Of a DNA stretch of 19,796 bases, positions 1 through 7,699 are shown one piece after another; position 1 is the first letter of the stretch; each line of letters opens with the position of its first letter. Source of the DNA: JAZQLP01 sp045629205 (GTDB lineage Bacteria; Bacillota; Clostridia; Oscillospirales; UBA644); contig JAZQQT010000055.1 of assembly GCA_045629205.1 (NCBI GenBank), positions 1 through 19,796 on the forward strand. Direction: 5' to 3'. The position numbers were made by a program, and so were the translations under genes. The notes under the pieces were generated by a model. That model worked only from the letters and a program-made list of their open reading frames with translations. It had not been told where the DNA came from and did not search any database.

Positions 1-2
1 GA

Positions 3-938
3 GAAGGTGTCGGCGCAATTACAGTTTCTTTTGCCGGAAACACTGTATATTCAGCTGCCGAAAACGGAAAATTCCGCGTGTTTTTGCCACCGATGTCTTA
101 CGGTGGTCCTTTTGAAATGACATTGACCGATGCTGAAGGCAGCGAGATAATTACGGATATTTATGTCGGCGAAGTCTATGTTATGGCGGGACAGTCGAAT
201 ATGCAGTTCAAACTTCACGAATCTGCATTTCCGAAAGAAGATTATTTTGATGATTTTCTGCTCCGTGTTTTCTCTACCGACCGTGTGGAAGACTCGGATA
301 CTTTCCACTCAAAAGACGGTTGGGTGAGCGTTACAAAAGAAAATGCCGGATATTTTACTGCAATCGGTATGATGACCGGCGAAGAACTCAGAAAAAAGAA
401 AAACATTCCGATCGGCATTATAACCTGTTATCAGGGTGCGTCGGTAATCGAAAGCTGGCTGCCGAAAGAGGTTGCCGGACTTCCGCGGTTCGCCGTTCCG
501 GGCAACGATAAGTTTTATGATCATTTTGATTCCTTCTACGGACAATGGAATCATGACGGAGATCTGTATTCCGCAATGATTCCGCAGATTGCACCTTATT
601 CTGTTAACGGAATCGTATGGTATCAGGGAGAAAGCGATGTAACTGACGGCGAAGCGAAAATATATAAAGACGAATTGCTTGCAATGATAAGTGTCTGGCG
701 TTCTGATTTTCTTGACCCTTGTCTGCCGTTTTTTATAATTCAGATCGCCGATTGCGACGATCGGGCATGGCCTTGCTGGACGGCTATTCAAAGAGCGCAG
801 GCTGATGCGGCAGACGATGGAAAAAAGATTTTTTGTATTATTTCACGTGATGTGTGTGAATCAAATACTATCCATCCGACACGAAAATATGAATTGTCAA
901 AACGTCTCGCAGATAAAATATGTGAAATAATCCTTTAA
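3..938 (+). CDS. Sialate O-acetylesterase-like SGNH hydrolase, 5' truncated by window edge
   Basis: The frame is open from base 3 with no start codon at the edge, so the N-terminus lies upstream; 311 codons are visible. About 60 residues of beta-rich sequence precede the nucleophile block GQSNM (Ser at fragment residue 65). A WYQGESD block follows, typical of the SASA/sialate O-acetylesterase family, and a C-terminal IHPTRK block carries the presumed catalytic His. By family knowledge these enzymes remove O-acetyl esters from sialic acids or other acetylated glycans. One oddity: the residues before IHP read ESNT, so the acidic residue often seen there (as in DIHP) is missing; the catalytic acid may lie elsewhere, or activity may be altered. 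The papain-like gene starts 58 bp downstream without a terminator, suggesting one transcript. The family call is firm; the substrate is not known. Confidence 0.85.
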   Translation, partial: EGVGAITVSFAGNTVYSAAENGKFRVFLPPMSYGGPFEMTLTDAEGSEIITDIYVGEVYVMAGQSNMQFKLHESAFPKEDYFDDFLLRVFSTDRVEDSDTFHSKDGWVSVTKENAGYFTAIGMMTGEELRKKKNIPIGIITCYQGASVIESWLPKEVAGLPRFAVPGNDKFYDHFDSFYGQWNHDGDLYSAMIPQIAPYSVNGIVWYQGESDVTDGEAKIYKDELLAMISVWRSDFLDPCLPFFIIQIADCDDRAWPCWTAIQRAQADAADDGKKIFCIISRDVCESNTIHPTRKYELSKRLADKICEIIL

Positions 939-996
939 AAATGATATTATCCGCTGCGGCGAGGTTTATCAAAAATATAATCCGACAGGAGAAAAA

Positions 997-1653
997 ATGA
1001 AAAAAATAATCGGTATAATTATTGTATGCCTGCTTTTGATATCTGTAATATGCCTGTTTGCCGATTTTAACCGATATACATATAAAACGAAAACCGTATG
1101 CGATGAAAATGAGGAAATAATTTTTTCTATTACTACGTTTGACGGAAAAGGGGAATCGGAACCTTTTATTATGTGCCTTGGGCATGCATGGGTATCCATA
1201 GACAACAAAACGGGGCGGACGATAAAACTGATGGATTACGAAATTGAAGACGGGGAGACAGTTACGTTGTCCGCCTGGGCGCTTTCGGAACACAGAGGAG
1301 TATATTTTAATCTTGAACCGAATTTTATTAAGCAGTTCGGCAGATATGTCGGCAGAAAATCCCTGAGCGTCGGTATCGATGAGTCGCAGCTCGCGAAAAT
1401 CGAAGATTATATACGGAATAACGATAACTGGACATTTGTTAAAAACTGCAGCCATTGGTCTCTTGACTTGTGGAATGAGGTCGTGGGCGACGAATACAGA
1501 CTCAAAACGCAGACTGTCATATATACACCGGGGCGGCTGTTGAAGTCTTTTGATGAATATGATTGTGTTGAAACCGATAAGGATTTTTCGAATGCAAAAG
1601 AGGTTTTTTATTATCGTAACGGAGTGAGAACGGAGCTTGAATTATGTTCATAA
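997..1653 (+). CDS. Secreted or membrane-anchored papain-like (NlpC/P60-type, possibly permuted) protein candidate
   Basis: The 218-residue product begins with a hydrophobic segment (about residues 4-22) after KK, a signal peptide or single membrane anchor. The start is supported by AGGAG five to six bases upstream of the ATG. I do not recognise a named family with certainty. Two motifs stand out: GHAWVSI with His63, and NCSHWSLDLWN with Cys151. His before Cys, with Asn-Cys followed by an amphipathic helix, resembles circularly permuted papain-fold proteins (DUF4105/YiiX-like). A role as an extracytoplasmic amidase, peptidase or acyltransferase is therefore inferred, not shown. The gene is 58 bp after the esterase gene and overlaps the next small membrane gene by 10 bp, indicating translational coupling. 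Confidence 0.6.
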   Translation: MKKIIGIIIVCLLLISVICLFADFNRYTYKTKTVCDENEEIIFSITTFDGKGESEPFIMCLGHAWVSIDNKTGRTIKLMDYEIEDGETVTLSAWALSEHRGVYFNLEPNFIKQFGRYVGRKSLSVGIDESQLAKIEDYIRNNDNWTFVKNCSHWSLDLWNEVVGDEYRLKTQTVIYTPGRLLKSFDEYDCVETDKDFSNAKEVFYYRNGVRTELELCS

Positions 1654-1895
1654 AGAATAAAATTATACGATGGATTATATATATTCTGCTTATTCTTGTT
1701 TCGTTATATACGGGAATTTCGTTTGCCGCAACTCTTAATAAAGCAATCACTCAGCCGTATTTGATGATGGGAACAACGAAATTTGTTTTTCTCGGTTATT
1801 TTATTATCGCAGTGCTAAACGGAATAGTTGCGTTTTTGGCAATTTCTTTTTTGATAATATCGTTTGTTCGGAATAAAAAAATGCATAGCCGTTAA
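1644..1895 (+). CDS. Small two-helix membrane protein of unknown function
   Basis: The 83-residue protein has two clear hydrophobic stretches, roughly residues 9-32 and 45-73, with basic residues at the start (FIKNKIIRW) and end (RNKKMHSR). It overlaps the last 10 bases of the preceding gene, so its translation is probably coupled to it. I recognise no family. Its TAA stop (1893-1895) lies in the loop of the downstream terminator hairpin, so the last codons form the stem's left arm. It may be a helper or membrane partner of the papain-like protein; that is inference from position only. Confidence 0.65.
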   Translation: MFIKNKIIRWIIYILLILVSLYTGISFAATLNKAITQPYLMMGTTKFVFLGYFIIAVLNGIVAFLAISFLIISFVRNKKMHSR

Positions 1896-1913
1896 TCGCG
1901 GCTATGCATTTTC
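1875..1913. terminator. Bidirectional intrinsic terminator between convergent genes
   Basis: A perfect 11-bp inverted repeat, ATGCATAGCCG (1881-1891) and CGGCTATGCAT (1899-1909), encloses a 7-nt loop. It is flanked by AAAAAA on the left and TTTT on the right, so it can terminate both the plus-strand gene ending at 1895 and the minus-strand gene ending at 1925. The plus-strand stop codon sits in the loop. Confidence 0.85.
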
Positions 1914-1924
1914 ATGTTAAAAGA

Positions 1925-3478
1925 TTATTCTTCAAAAAACTCGGAAAATTCGGAAAGAGTTCTCATGGAGGAAATCATGCAGTTTATCCATATATTTGAT
2001 TCGTCCATTTCCTGCTCGGTCGTCCATGTTGTGGGTATCAATCCTTTTTCGTTCTGAATTCTTGTGAGAGTATCGACAAGAGCTTTTGCTTTTTCGCGGT
2101 GGAGTTCGCCTCTTCCTGCCTTATACATTGCAAGGAATGTTTTTGAAACGTCGGCAAGGCTTGCGTCTATCGGCAGATACCAGCTGTATTGCTCAAGCAC
2201 GCAGGGAGTGGGCCATATCGAAGTGTCAAGATTAAGTCTGTTGAACGGTGACGGCTTTTTCCATACCACAAACTGATCTTCGACAAAGCGCATGAGATCG
2301 TCGGCGACTGCCATTTTGTTTTCGTCGTCAGCGAAATATTCGCAGTAATATCTGATGAGCGCCGTGGCGGCATAGTGGGTGATATTTGAGTAGTTGACGG
2401 AACAAACGCTGTCCTCAAACTGCGCTCCCCATGAGTAATTCTCAAGAGTTGTGTTTTCAACGTATGCGATGGCGCGGTCGGCAAGTTCTTTCCATGTTTT
2501 TTCTTTCGTTCGTTTATAAAGTTCCATAAGGAACGGCACTGCTTTTTCGAGAGGCTCGCAGTAGTCGGGGGCAAGGACTTCGTCGGTGCGTATATCCCGT
2601 ATAAGAAACCACGTGCCGTTTTTTTCGACGTGGGACAGCAGATATTCTCCGATGGCGATTGCGGCGTCGAGGAATCTCTTTTCGCCTGTCGCTTCTTCGA
2701 GCTCAAGATAAGCGCTTCCGACTTCGGGAGGATATATGAACATGACCCAGTTCTGTCGTTCGTTTATATATTCGGAGGAAAAAGGCAGAGTGTCTGTTCT
2801 TTTGTCGGAACGGAAATCGAATTTATATGTGGGCGGAATACCTTTGCAGGGACCGTTCTGAGGCGTGATATCAATCAGATAATCGGCTGAATTTACGGCA
2901 ATTTTCAGCGCTTTGTCGGCCTCTTCGGGGCAGAAACGGGCATAGCGTATCATAGATGTTATAATTGCGCTTATCATCTTGCTCGGATATGAATTAAGAC
3001 CGTATTCCGGGTCCGGAGTTCCTTCCAACCAATGCGTTACAAGTCGCTGTGACATAATGTAATCATATGCTTTGTGTAAGGCTTCTTTATATGAGTATGC
3101 TGCCGGCGCAAGATCATCTGAAAACGGCGCAAGTTTGCAGAATGTGCGTGATCCTACCTGATAGGCTTCTTCTTTGGCGTCGTTGAGCGCGTATACCGAA
3201 AGACTGACGACTCCTGCCGGAATATCTTTCCATATCGGAGTGAGAAGAGCGTGCGCATTATCTGCATCAAACGCGTGAACGCTGCCGTTTTCGTCTTTCG
3301 CTTTGTAACGGAAATTATTAAATCCCGGCAAAGGCTGAAACTGAAACGCCGGAACATACATGAATTGAGATGCCTGTGCATTCCAGAAAGGTCTTCCCGC
3401 AGCTCCTCCGTGATGTGCCGTGGTTTTTGCGGATGTGCATTCAGTCTCTGCCGTAAGTGCGTATTTTTTATCTGTCAT
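1925..3478 (-). CDS. Putative (alpha/alpha)6 six-hairpin glycosidase-like protein, copy 1
   Basis: The 517-residue protein lacks a signal peptide and is probably cytoplasmic. Residues about 14-47 carry a conserved block (CTSA, GGAAGRPFWNA, FMYVP). A beta-type domain follows to about 118, then a long helical repeat region to the C-terminus. Blocks shared with the paralogue at 4754-6325 include YPSKMISAII (164-173), FEDSV.S.NYSN (354-364), EQYSWYLPIDAS (429-440) and a terminal W-NC-ISS block. The helix-pair pattern resembles six-hairpin enzymes (GH88/GH105-like unsaturated glucuronyl hydrolases or epimerases), but I cannot assign a family or the catalytic acids. The ATG has an excellent AAAGGAGT ribosome binding site and its own promoter. 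The divergent transporter gene at 3770 may supply its substrate. Confidence is high that the gene is real, moderate for fold, low for reaction. Confidence 0.72.
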   Translation of the reverse strand: MTDKKYALTAETECTSAKTTAHHGGAAGRPFWNAQASQFMYVPAFQFQPLPGFNNFRYKAKDENGSVHAFDADNAHALLTPIWKDIPAGVVSLSVYALNDAKEEAYQVGSRTFCKLAPFSDDLAPAAYSYKEALHKAYDYIMSQRLVTHWLEGTPDPEYGLNSYPSKMISAIITSMIRYARFCPEEADKALKIAVNSADYLIDITPQNGPCKGIPPTYKFDFRSDKRTDTLPFSSEYINERQNWVMFIYPPEVGSAYLELEEATGEKRFLDAAIAIGEYLLSHVEKNGTWFLIRDIRTDEVLAPDYCEPLEKAVPFLMELYKRTKEKTWKELADRAIAYVENTTLENYSWGAQFEDSVCSVNYSNITHYAATALIRYYCEYFADDENKMAVADDLMRFVEDQFVVWKKPSPFNRLNLDTSIWPTPCVLEQYSWYLPIDASLADVSKTFLAMYKAGRGELHREKAKALVDTLTRIQNEKGLIPTTWTTEQEMDESNIWINCMISSMRTLSEFSEFFEE

Positions 3479-3510
3479 TGATAACTCCTTTATTGCTGTG
3501 TAACGACAGA

Positions 3511-3539
3511 ATTATATCATATTTCTTCTTTTTTTTCAA
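3511..3539 (-). promoter_or_regulatory. Sigma-A promoter for the glycosidase-like gene (copy 1)
   Basis: On the minus strand TTGAAA (3539-3534) and TATAAT (3516-3511) are separated by exactly 17 bp, and TGA precedes the -10, giving an extended -10. The predicted start of transcription is near 3504, leaving a leader of about 25 nt before the ATG at 3478. Confidence 0.8.
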
Positions 3540-3598
3540 GATGGGTAACCGTGTATTCCGTGAGGTTTCCTTTATTGAAAGCGTTTGAGGAAAAACGA

Positions 3599-3655
3599 TG
3601 CGGTATCTTTCCCCGAGATAGGATTTTTTGAAAGAAATAATCATAAGATACCGCA
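3599..3655. repeat. Long-spaced inverted repeat in a divergent intergenic region
   Basis: TGCGGTATCTT (3599-3609) is the exact reverse complement of AAGATACCGCA (3645-3655), with a 35-nt spacer. The spacer holds competing partners: TATCT/AGATA at 3604-3608 and 3616-3620, and TCTTTC/GAAAGA at 3606-3611 and 3630-3635. It lies between the two divergent promoters and inside neither. It could be a looped operator pair, a structured small RNA or an upstream terminator; no T-tract follows on either strand, which argues against a terminator. The repeat is certain, the function is not. Confidence 0.5.
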
Positions 3656-3702
3656 ACAAACTATGTTGAACCGAAATCGAAGTTACATACGAAAAAGACC
3701 GA

Positions 3703-3731
3703 TTGACTTTTGGATTTTAATGGTGTATAAT
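3703..3731 (+). promoter_or_regulatory. Sigma-A promoter for the EamA transporter gene
   Basis: TTGACT (3703-3708) and TATAAT (3726-3731) are spaced by 17 bp. Transcription should start near 3738, about 30 nt upstream of the ATG at 3770, which has a modest AAGGT ribosome binding site. Confidence 0.82.
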
Positions 3732-3769
3732 TACACGATTTAAGCAAAACACATAATAAGGTCATAGAT

Positions 3770-4693
3770 ATGAATAATTATTTTATTCTGGCAGTTTCCG
3801 TTTTTTTTGATCTTCTTGCCTGTGGAATACTGCGTAATTCTTTCTGTAAAAACCGCGTTAAATCAAATTCCGATCTTCATGTTTTCAATATTTTGTCATC
3901 GGTCGTTACGCTGGCAGTAATGTTTATTGCATATGCGATTGCCGGTATGCTTTGTGTTCCGTCTTTTTTTACCGTGGGAATCGGTTTGATTTACGGCGTG
4001 GCAACAGCGCTTTGCGCAATATTCAACATGAAGGCTCTTGAATGCGGCCCTCTGTCATATACAAAGGTTATTATCTGCTGCGCGATGGTAATTCCTGCCT
4101 TGTCGGGAACGGTGTTTTTTAACGAAACAATAGGCTTCGTTCAGTATATCGGTATAGCTCTTATGCTGCTGAGCTTTATTCTTGCCGTTGAAAAAGATAA
4201 GGACGGCGGAAAGGCAAATATCAAATGGTTCGTTTATTCGGTTCTTGCCTTTTTGTTTAACGGATCGCTCGGAGTTTTTCAGAAACTGCATCAGACATCC
4301 GAATATAAAGACGAAATCGGGATGTATCAGCTTGCTGCGTTTACTGTATCGGCATTGCTGTCTCTTGTTCTGCTTCTGATTTACAGAAAAAAAGAGACAA
4401 TCGGAGTAACTCTTTTCGAAAGGGGAAAAATTCTGTCGTTTCTGATTATTACTTTGGTCTGCGGCTGCGGCATTGCCTTTTGCAATCATTTTAATATGTA
4501 TTTGTCGGGCGTTATGCCGGCAATCGTGGTCTTTCCCGTTCTTAACGGCGGAACGATGATATTGACTACGGCTTCGGGGCTGATTATCTGGAAAGAACGT
4601 CTTTCACCAAAACAAATCGTGGGGCTTGCGGCGGGTATTCTTGCTATACTGCTGCTTTGCTTTGCCGAACCGATACAACAGCTTTTTTCTTGA
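3770..4693 (+). CDS. DMT superfamily (EamA-type) ten-helix transporter
   Basis: The 307-residue protein is strongly hydrophobic throughout, with about ten predicted membrane helices in two EamA-like halves of five, divided by a charged loop near residue 143 (VEKDKDGGKAN). Length and two-fold organisation fit the drug/metabolite transporter superfamily. Family members move sugars, amino acids, nucleosides or other metabolites across the inner membrane, and the substrate cannot be read from sequence. It lies between two paralogous glycosidase-like genes, convergent with one and divergent from the other, so a sugar or uronate-type cargo is plausible but inferred. It has its own promoter and a strong terminator. 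Confidence 0.85.
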   Translation: MNNYFILAVSVFFDLLACGILRNSFCKNRVKSNSDLHVFNILSSVVTLAVMFIAYAIAGMLCVPSFFTVGIGLIYGVATALCAIFNMKALECGPLSYTKVIICCAMVIPALSGTVFFNETIGFVQYIGIALMLLSFILAVEKDKDGGKANIKWFVYSVLAFLFNGSLGVFQKLHQTSEYKDEIGMYQLAAFTVSALLSLVLLLIYRKKETIGVTLFERGKILSFLIITLVCGCGIAFCNHFNMYLSGVMPAIVVFPVLNGGTMILTTASGLIIWKERLSPKQIVGLAAGILAILLLCFAEPIQQLFS

Positions 4694-4708
4694 ACAAAAA
4701 TAAAAACG

Positions 4709-4738
4709 ATATGGGCGACGCGGTTGCGTCGCCCATAT
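4709..4738. terminator. Strong bidirectional terminator between convergent genes
   Basis: A perfect 13-bp inverted repeat, ATATGGGCGACGC (4709-4721) and GCGTCGCCCATAT (4726-4738), has a GGTT tetraloop. An A-rich stretch on the left (4695-4706) gives a long T-tract for minus-strand transcripts; on the plus strand the downstream bases are AT-rich. It serves the genes ending at 4693 (plus) and 4754 (minus). Confidence 0.9.
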
Positions 4739-4753
4739 ATTATACTGTTTTAT

Positions 4754-6325
4754 TTAATCGTCTTCCCCGATGAACAAACTGAGATTTGCCAATGTGATTA
4801 CGGATGAGATATGGCAGTTTATCCAGAAATAATCGGGACAATCGATACAACTCTGATCCATCCAATGTGTGGGAATCATTCCGTTGTCGAGCTGCATTCT
4901 TGTAATCTGATCTGCGAGCGCCATGGATTTTGCGAGCGCCAGCTCGTCGCCGGTTGCACGATACAGCGAAAGGAACGTGCGGGAAAGCAGTGAATTTGAA
5001 GCATCGATGGGAACATACCAGTTATACTGTTCAAGCGCCGCGGGAAGGAACCATTTGCTTGTGTCGAAACTATTTATGTGCCAAGACGGCGCTTTCTTCC
5101 AGAGAACGAATTGGTCTTCGGCAAATCTGACCATATCTATTGCCGTTGCCATGCGTTTCGGATCGTCCGCATAATGGGTGAAATAATAATCGGCAAGTGC
5201 GTCCGCCGGAATATGGGAAAGATTGGAATAATTTGCGCTTAATACGCTGTCTTCGAACTGTCCTTCGAAGTTGAAAGGTTTGACGACTGTTTCTTCATCG
5301 TATGCAAGTCCGTTATCCGCAATCTGTTTCCATATTTCGTCTCCGGTTCTGTTGTAGAAATTCATCATAAGGGGCACGATTTCACGTGTTGGCAGAACAC
5401 AGTTCGCGCTTCGCGCTTCACCGGTTTCCACGGAAATGATAAGCGGCCATGAACCGTTCGGAAGCACATGATCACGGTAATAGCAGGCGATACGATAAGC
5501 GGCATCGTAGAAACGTTTTTCTCCTATCCAATCGTATAGGCTGAGGAATGCAGTTGCCACATCTGCGGGATAAATTGTCATCAGCGTGTCTTTGCGGTCG
5601 TCTGCTGTCATATTATTGTATTTTTCGGGATTTTCACGGAAATCAATGTAATATGTCGGCGGAAGGCCCGCAAGAGCGCTTCCTTCGGGATAGAAAATCG
5701 AGAGCAGATAGTCTGCGGCTGCAAGCGCGATTTCTCTTGCATCGTTTTCTTTTTCGGGCGCAAAATCAGCCAGCGTTCTCATTGCTTTTATAATTGCCGA
5801 AATCATTTTGCTCGGATAAACGTTGAGATTATACGTCGGATCGGGTGCTCCGTGCTCTTTCCAGTATTTCATAAAGGGTTCGTTAAGCATATATTCGAAG
5901 CCCTTCATTGCCGCTTCCCGGTAAGAGCGGGCTGCAGGCGGAAGGTCTGCCGGAAATGGCGATGCTTTAAAAAACGTGCGTGCGCCGACCAGGTATTTGT
6001 CGCTTCCGTCTTCGTTCAGGTCGGTGACGCGCATTTTGACGATACCGTCGGGTATGTCGCGCCAGATGGGTTCGAGCGATGCAGAGGGGTCGAGGGTTTC
6101 GAATTTATAGAGTTTTCCGTTCTCGTCTTCGCAGGTATAACGGTATTTGCCGTCGTCGGGAATCCATGGGAACTGGAATGAGGGAACATACATAAAATGT
6201 GATGAACGTGCGTTCCAATATGGACGGCCGGGTCCTCCTCCGGGATGGACTGCGGTTTCGGCAGAAGTGCACTCCTTAAATGCCTGCGCGGCGAGTTCTT
6301 CTTTGCTTTTTTTAAGTGTCAGCAA
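4754..6325 (-). CDS. Putative (alpha/alpha)6 six-hairpin glycosidase-like protein, copy 2
   Basis: The 523-residue protein is a paralogue of the product at 1925-3478. It shares the N-terminal CTSA...GGGPGRPYWNA and FMYVP blocks, a beta-type segment, YPSKMISAII, the FEDSVLSANYSN block, EQYNWYVPIDAS and a C-terminal W-NCHISS block. No signal peptide is present. Translation begins at TTG (6325-6323), supported by GGAGG eight bases upstream; no ATG is near. The gene starts 45 bp after the serpin gene on the same strand with no terminator between, so the two are probably cotranscribed. As with copy 1, glycoside cleavage or epimerisation is inferred from the apparent helix-pair architecture; the catalytic residues were not identified. 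Confidence 0.72.
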   Translation of the reverse strand: MLTLKKSKEELAAQAFKECTSAETAVHPGGGPGRPYWNARSSHFMYVPSFQFPWIPDDGKYRYTCEDENGKLYKFETLDPSASLEPIWRDIPDGIVKMRVTDLNEDGSDKYLVGARTFFKASPFPADLPPAARSYREAAMKGFEYMLNEPFMKYWKEHGAPDPTYNLNVYPSKMISAIIKAMRTLADFAPEKENDAREIALAAADYLLSIFYPEGSALAGLPPTYYIDFRENPEKYNNMTADDRKDTLMTIYPADVATAFLSLYDWIGEKRFYDAAYRIACYYRDHVLPNGSWPLIISVETGEARSANCVLPTREIVPLMMNFYNRTGDEIWKQIADNGLAYDEETVVKPFNFEGQFEDSVLSANYSNLSHIPADALADYYFTHYADDPKRMATAIDMVRFAEDQFVLWKKAPSWHINSFDTSKWFLPAALEQYNWYVPIDASNSLLSRTFLSLYRATGDELALAKSMALADQITRMQLDNGMIPTHWMDQSCIDCPDYFWINCHISSVITLANLSLFIGEDD

Positions 6326-6333
6326 TGTTTTGT

Positions 6334-6338
6334 CCTCC
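6334..6338 (-). promoter_or_regulatory. Shine-Dalgarno site that fixes a TTG start
   Basis: The minus strand reads GGAGG here, followed by 8 nt and then TTG (6325-6323). No in-frame ATG or GTG has comparable support, so the glycosidase-like gene is read from a TTG codon. Confidence 0.75.
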
Positions 6339-6370
6339 GATATGCTTAATTTTGTAATGTTTTTACTGTT

Positions 6371-7606
6371 TTACAGATTTGTTACCGCTCCGATAAAGAC
6401 GGGGAGTCCGGTTGCGTTGTCTACGATGGCGTATACGAACGGACGGTCGAGAATTACAATGTTTTTACTAATTGGCTCATCAGACTCGGGTTTCATTGCT
6501 CCCCACGTGATCGCGGCGGCTTTTGTTCCGTTGCGGTCGACCTGAATGAAGGTTTTTTGACAGACTTCGGAACAGAAAATGTTGCCGAGCGCGGATTTTC
6601 CGATCTTGGAAAAATCGGCGAGAGCGCTGTCGAACATATCTGTCATTCCCATATTTTTAAGTAAATCGTTCATATTCATTTCCGTGTCGTATGTGAATTC
6701 CGGCATGGTTACATCAACGGCGCAGGATTGTTTGCCGTTCCACAAATCAAGCCAGAGAGAGCCGTCGAGCGAATCTATGTAATCATAAATATCGGCTCCT
6801 TCGTCGGGAAGAAGAGCAACAAAACTGTATGCATTACCTTTGTAGTTCTTGGCAAATCCTATAACACCGTCCGAGGAGATATAACATGATTCAGAGGAGG
6901 TGAGCATTTCGATTTTTTTTGAAGTTCCGTCATAGTTATTGAATTTTCGTTCAACCACCTGATCGGATTCATACTGTTTCTCCCATTTCGCGTCAAAAGA
7001 GAGAGCGTTTATGAGATACATAAGTGTATCATCGTCGATTTTGTCAATCATCTTTTTTATCATACCGTCGGTATGCTTATCGCACCAATGATTGATGTCG
7101 TTTACTGTTGAATTATCGAATGGGGAAGCGAAAACCTGCGCATCGAACCAGTCGGCGTTGGTCTGAAGAAAATCCTCGTTGACATTAAGCGTTCCGTCAT
7201 CGCGGAACCATATAGAGTCGGCAATATTTATCCTGCATTCGCCGGAGGAGTAAAGGGAGGATGTATAAGTATACAGGGCCTTGTTGAGCGAATCAACATC
7301 TATTCCGAGAGCGGCTTCCGTTTGAGCTTTTGTATTTCCGTCGGCACCGTTTGCAATCATTGCAAGGCAGATAATGGCGGAAAGAGGGGAAACAAGATCG
7401 TTTTTTTCGTCTTTTGTTAAAAGACCTTTAAGCATTTTAAGAGAAAAATCAGCCATTGCCTTTTTGAATTCTTCGGTGATTTCTCCGGATTCGGTGGTTT
7501 TTCGCTCATATCCCGCCGAGAGTTCGGACGCGGATGATTTAATCGCGCATGAAACGCAGGGGAGCAACAGCGAACAAATCAGTAACAAAGCGATAATTTT
7601 TTTCAT
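6371..7606 (-). CDS. Serpin-family protease inhibitor, predicted lipoprotein
   Basis: The 411-residue protein has a signal peptide ending in a lipobox-like PCVSC (Cys20), so it is probably tethered outside the cell. The -3 residue is Cys rather than the usual Leu. The serpin C-terminal signature is clear: DRPFVYAIVD...TGLPVFIGAVTNL (residues 387-411). The hinge of the reactive loop, VDRNGTKAAAIT (356-367), has Thr at P14 and the small-residue run expected of inhibitory serpins. Counting from the hinge puts P1 near residue 374 in MKPES, but the loop looks about four residues longer than in alpha-1-antitrypsin, so P1 is uncertain. Inhibitory serpins trap serine or cysteine proteases irreversibly, and gut bacterial ones have been shown to inhibit host elastases. 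The gene sits between an XRE regulator and a glycosidase-like gene on the same strand. AAAGGA supports the ATG. Confidence 0.93.
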   Translation of the reverse strand: MKKIIALLLICSLLLPCVSCAIKSSASELSAGYERKTTESGEITEEFKKAMADFSLKMLKGLLTKDEKNDLVSPLSAIICLAMIANGADGNTKAQTEAALGIDVDSLNKALYTYTSSLYSSGECRINIADSIWFRDDGTLNVNEDFLQTNADWFDAQVFASPFDNSTVNDINHWCDKHTDGMIKKMIDKIDDDTLMYLINALSFDAKWEKQYESDQVVERKFNNYDGTSKKIEMLTSSESCYISSDGVIGFAKNYKGNAYSFVALLPDEGADIYDYIDSLDGSLWLDLWNGKQSCAVDVTMPEFTYDTEMNMNDLLKNMGMTDMFDSALADFSKIGKSALGNIFCSEVCQKTFIQVDRNGTKAAAITWGAMKPESDEPISKNIVILDRPFVYAIVDNATGLPVFIGAVTNL

Positions 7607-7631
7607 ATAAGTTATCCTTTCTTTTTGTGGT

Positions 7632-7648
7632 TATATATTGAGACTCAA
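7632..7648 (-). promoter_or_regulatory. Weak promoter/operator candidate upstream of serpin
   Basis: On the minus strand a TATATA -10-like element (7637-7632) directly follows an 11-bp palindrome, TTGAGACTCAA on the plus strand (7638-7648). No convincing -35 was found. If real, serpin expression could be partly independent of the upstream regulator gene. Short AT-rich elements like this arise easily by chance. Confidence 0.3.
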
Positions 7649-7699
7649 AAAACGGGAAAACGGATACCGAAATCATATGAGCTTTTTTTGAAATATGGA

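Noticed and set aside
309..791. 160-codon minus-strand frame opposite the acetylesterase gene
   Set aside because: It overlaps a gene with clear GQSNM and YQGESD motifs and has no homologue-like pattern of its own.
944..996. CCGCTGCGG near 950 as a terminator after the acetylesterase gene
   Set aside because: The stem is only about four base pairs and no T-run follows; read-through into the next gene is more likely.
868..1455. 195-codon minus-strand frame opposite the papain-like gene
   Set aside because: No start signal, Phe/Ile/Tyr-rich shadow composition; the plus-strand frame has a signal peptide and a good ribosome binding site.
3468..3659. 63-codon minus-strand frame across the divergent intergenic region
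   Set aside because: It runs across the predicted promoter of the glycosidase-like gene and across the inverted repeat, has no ribosome binding site and no recognisable protein features.
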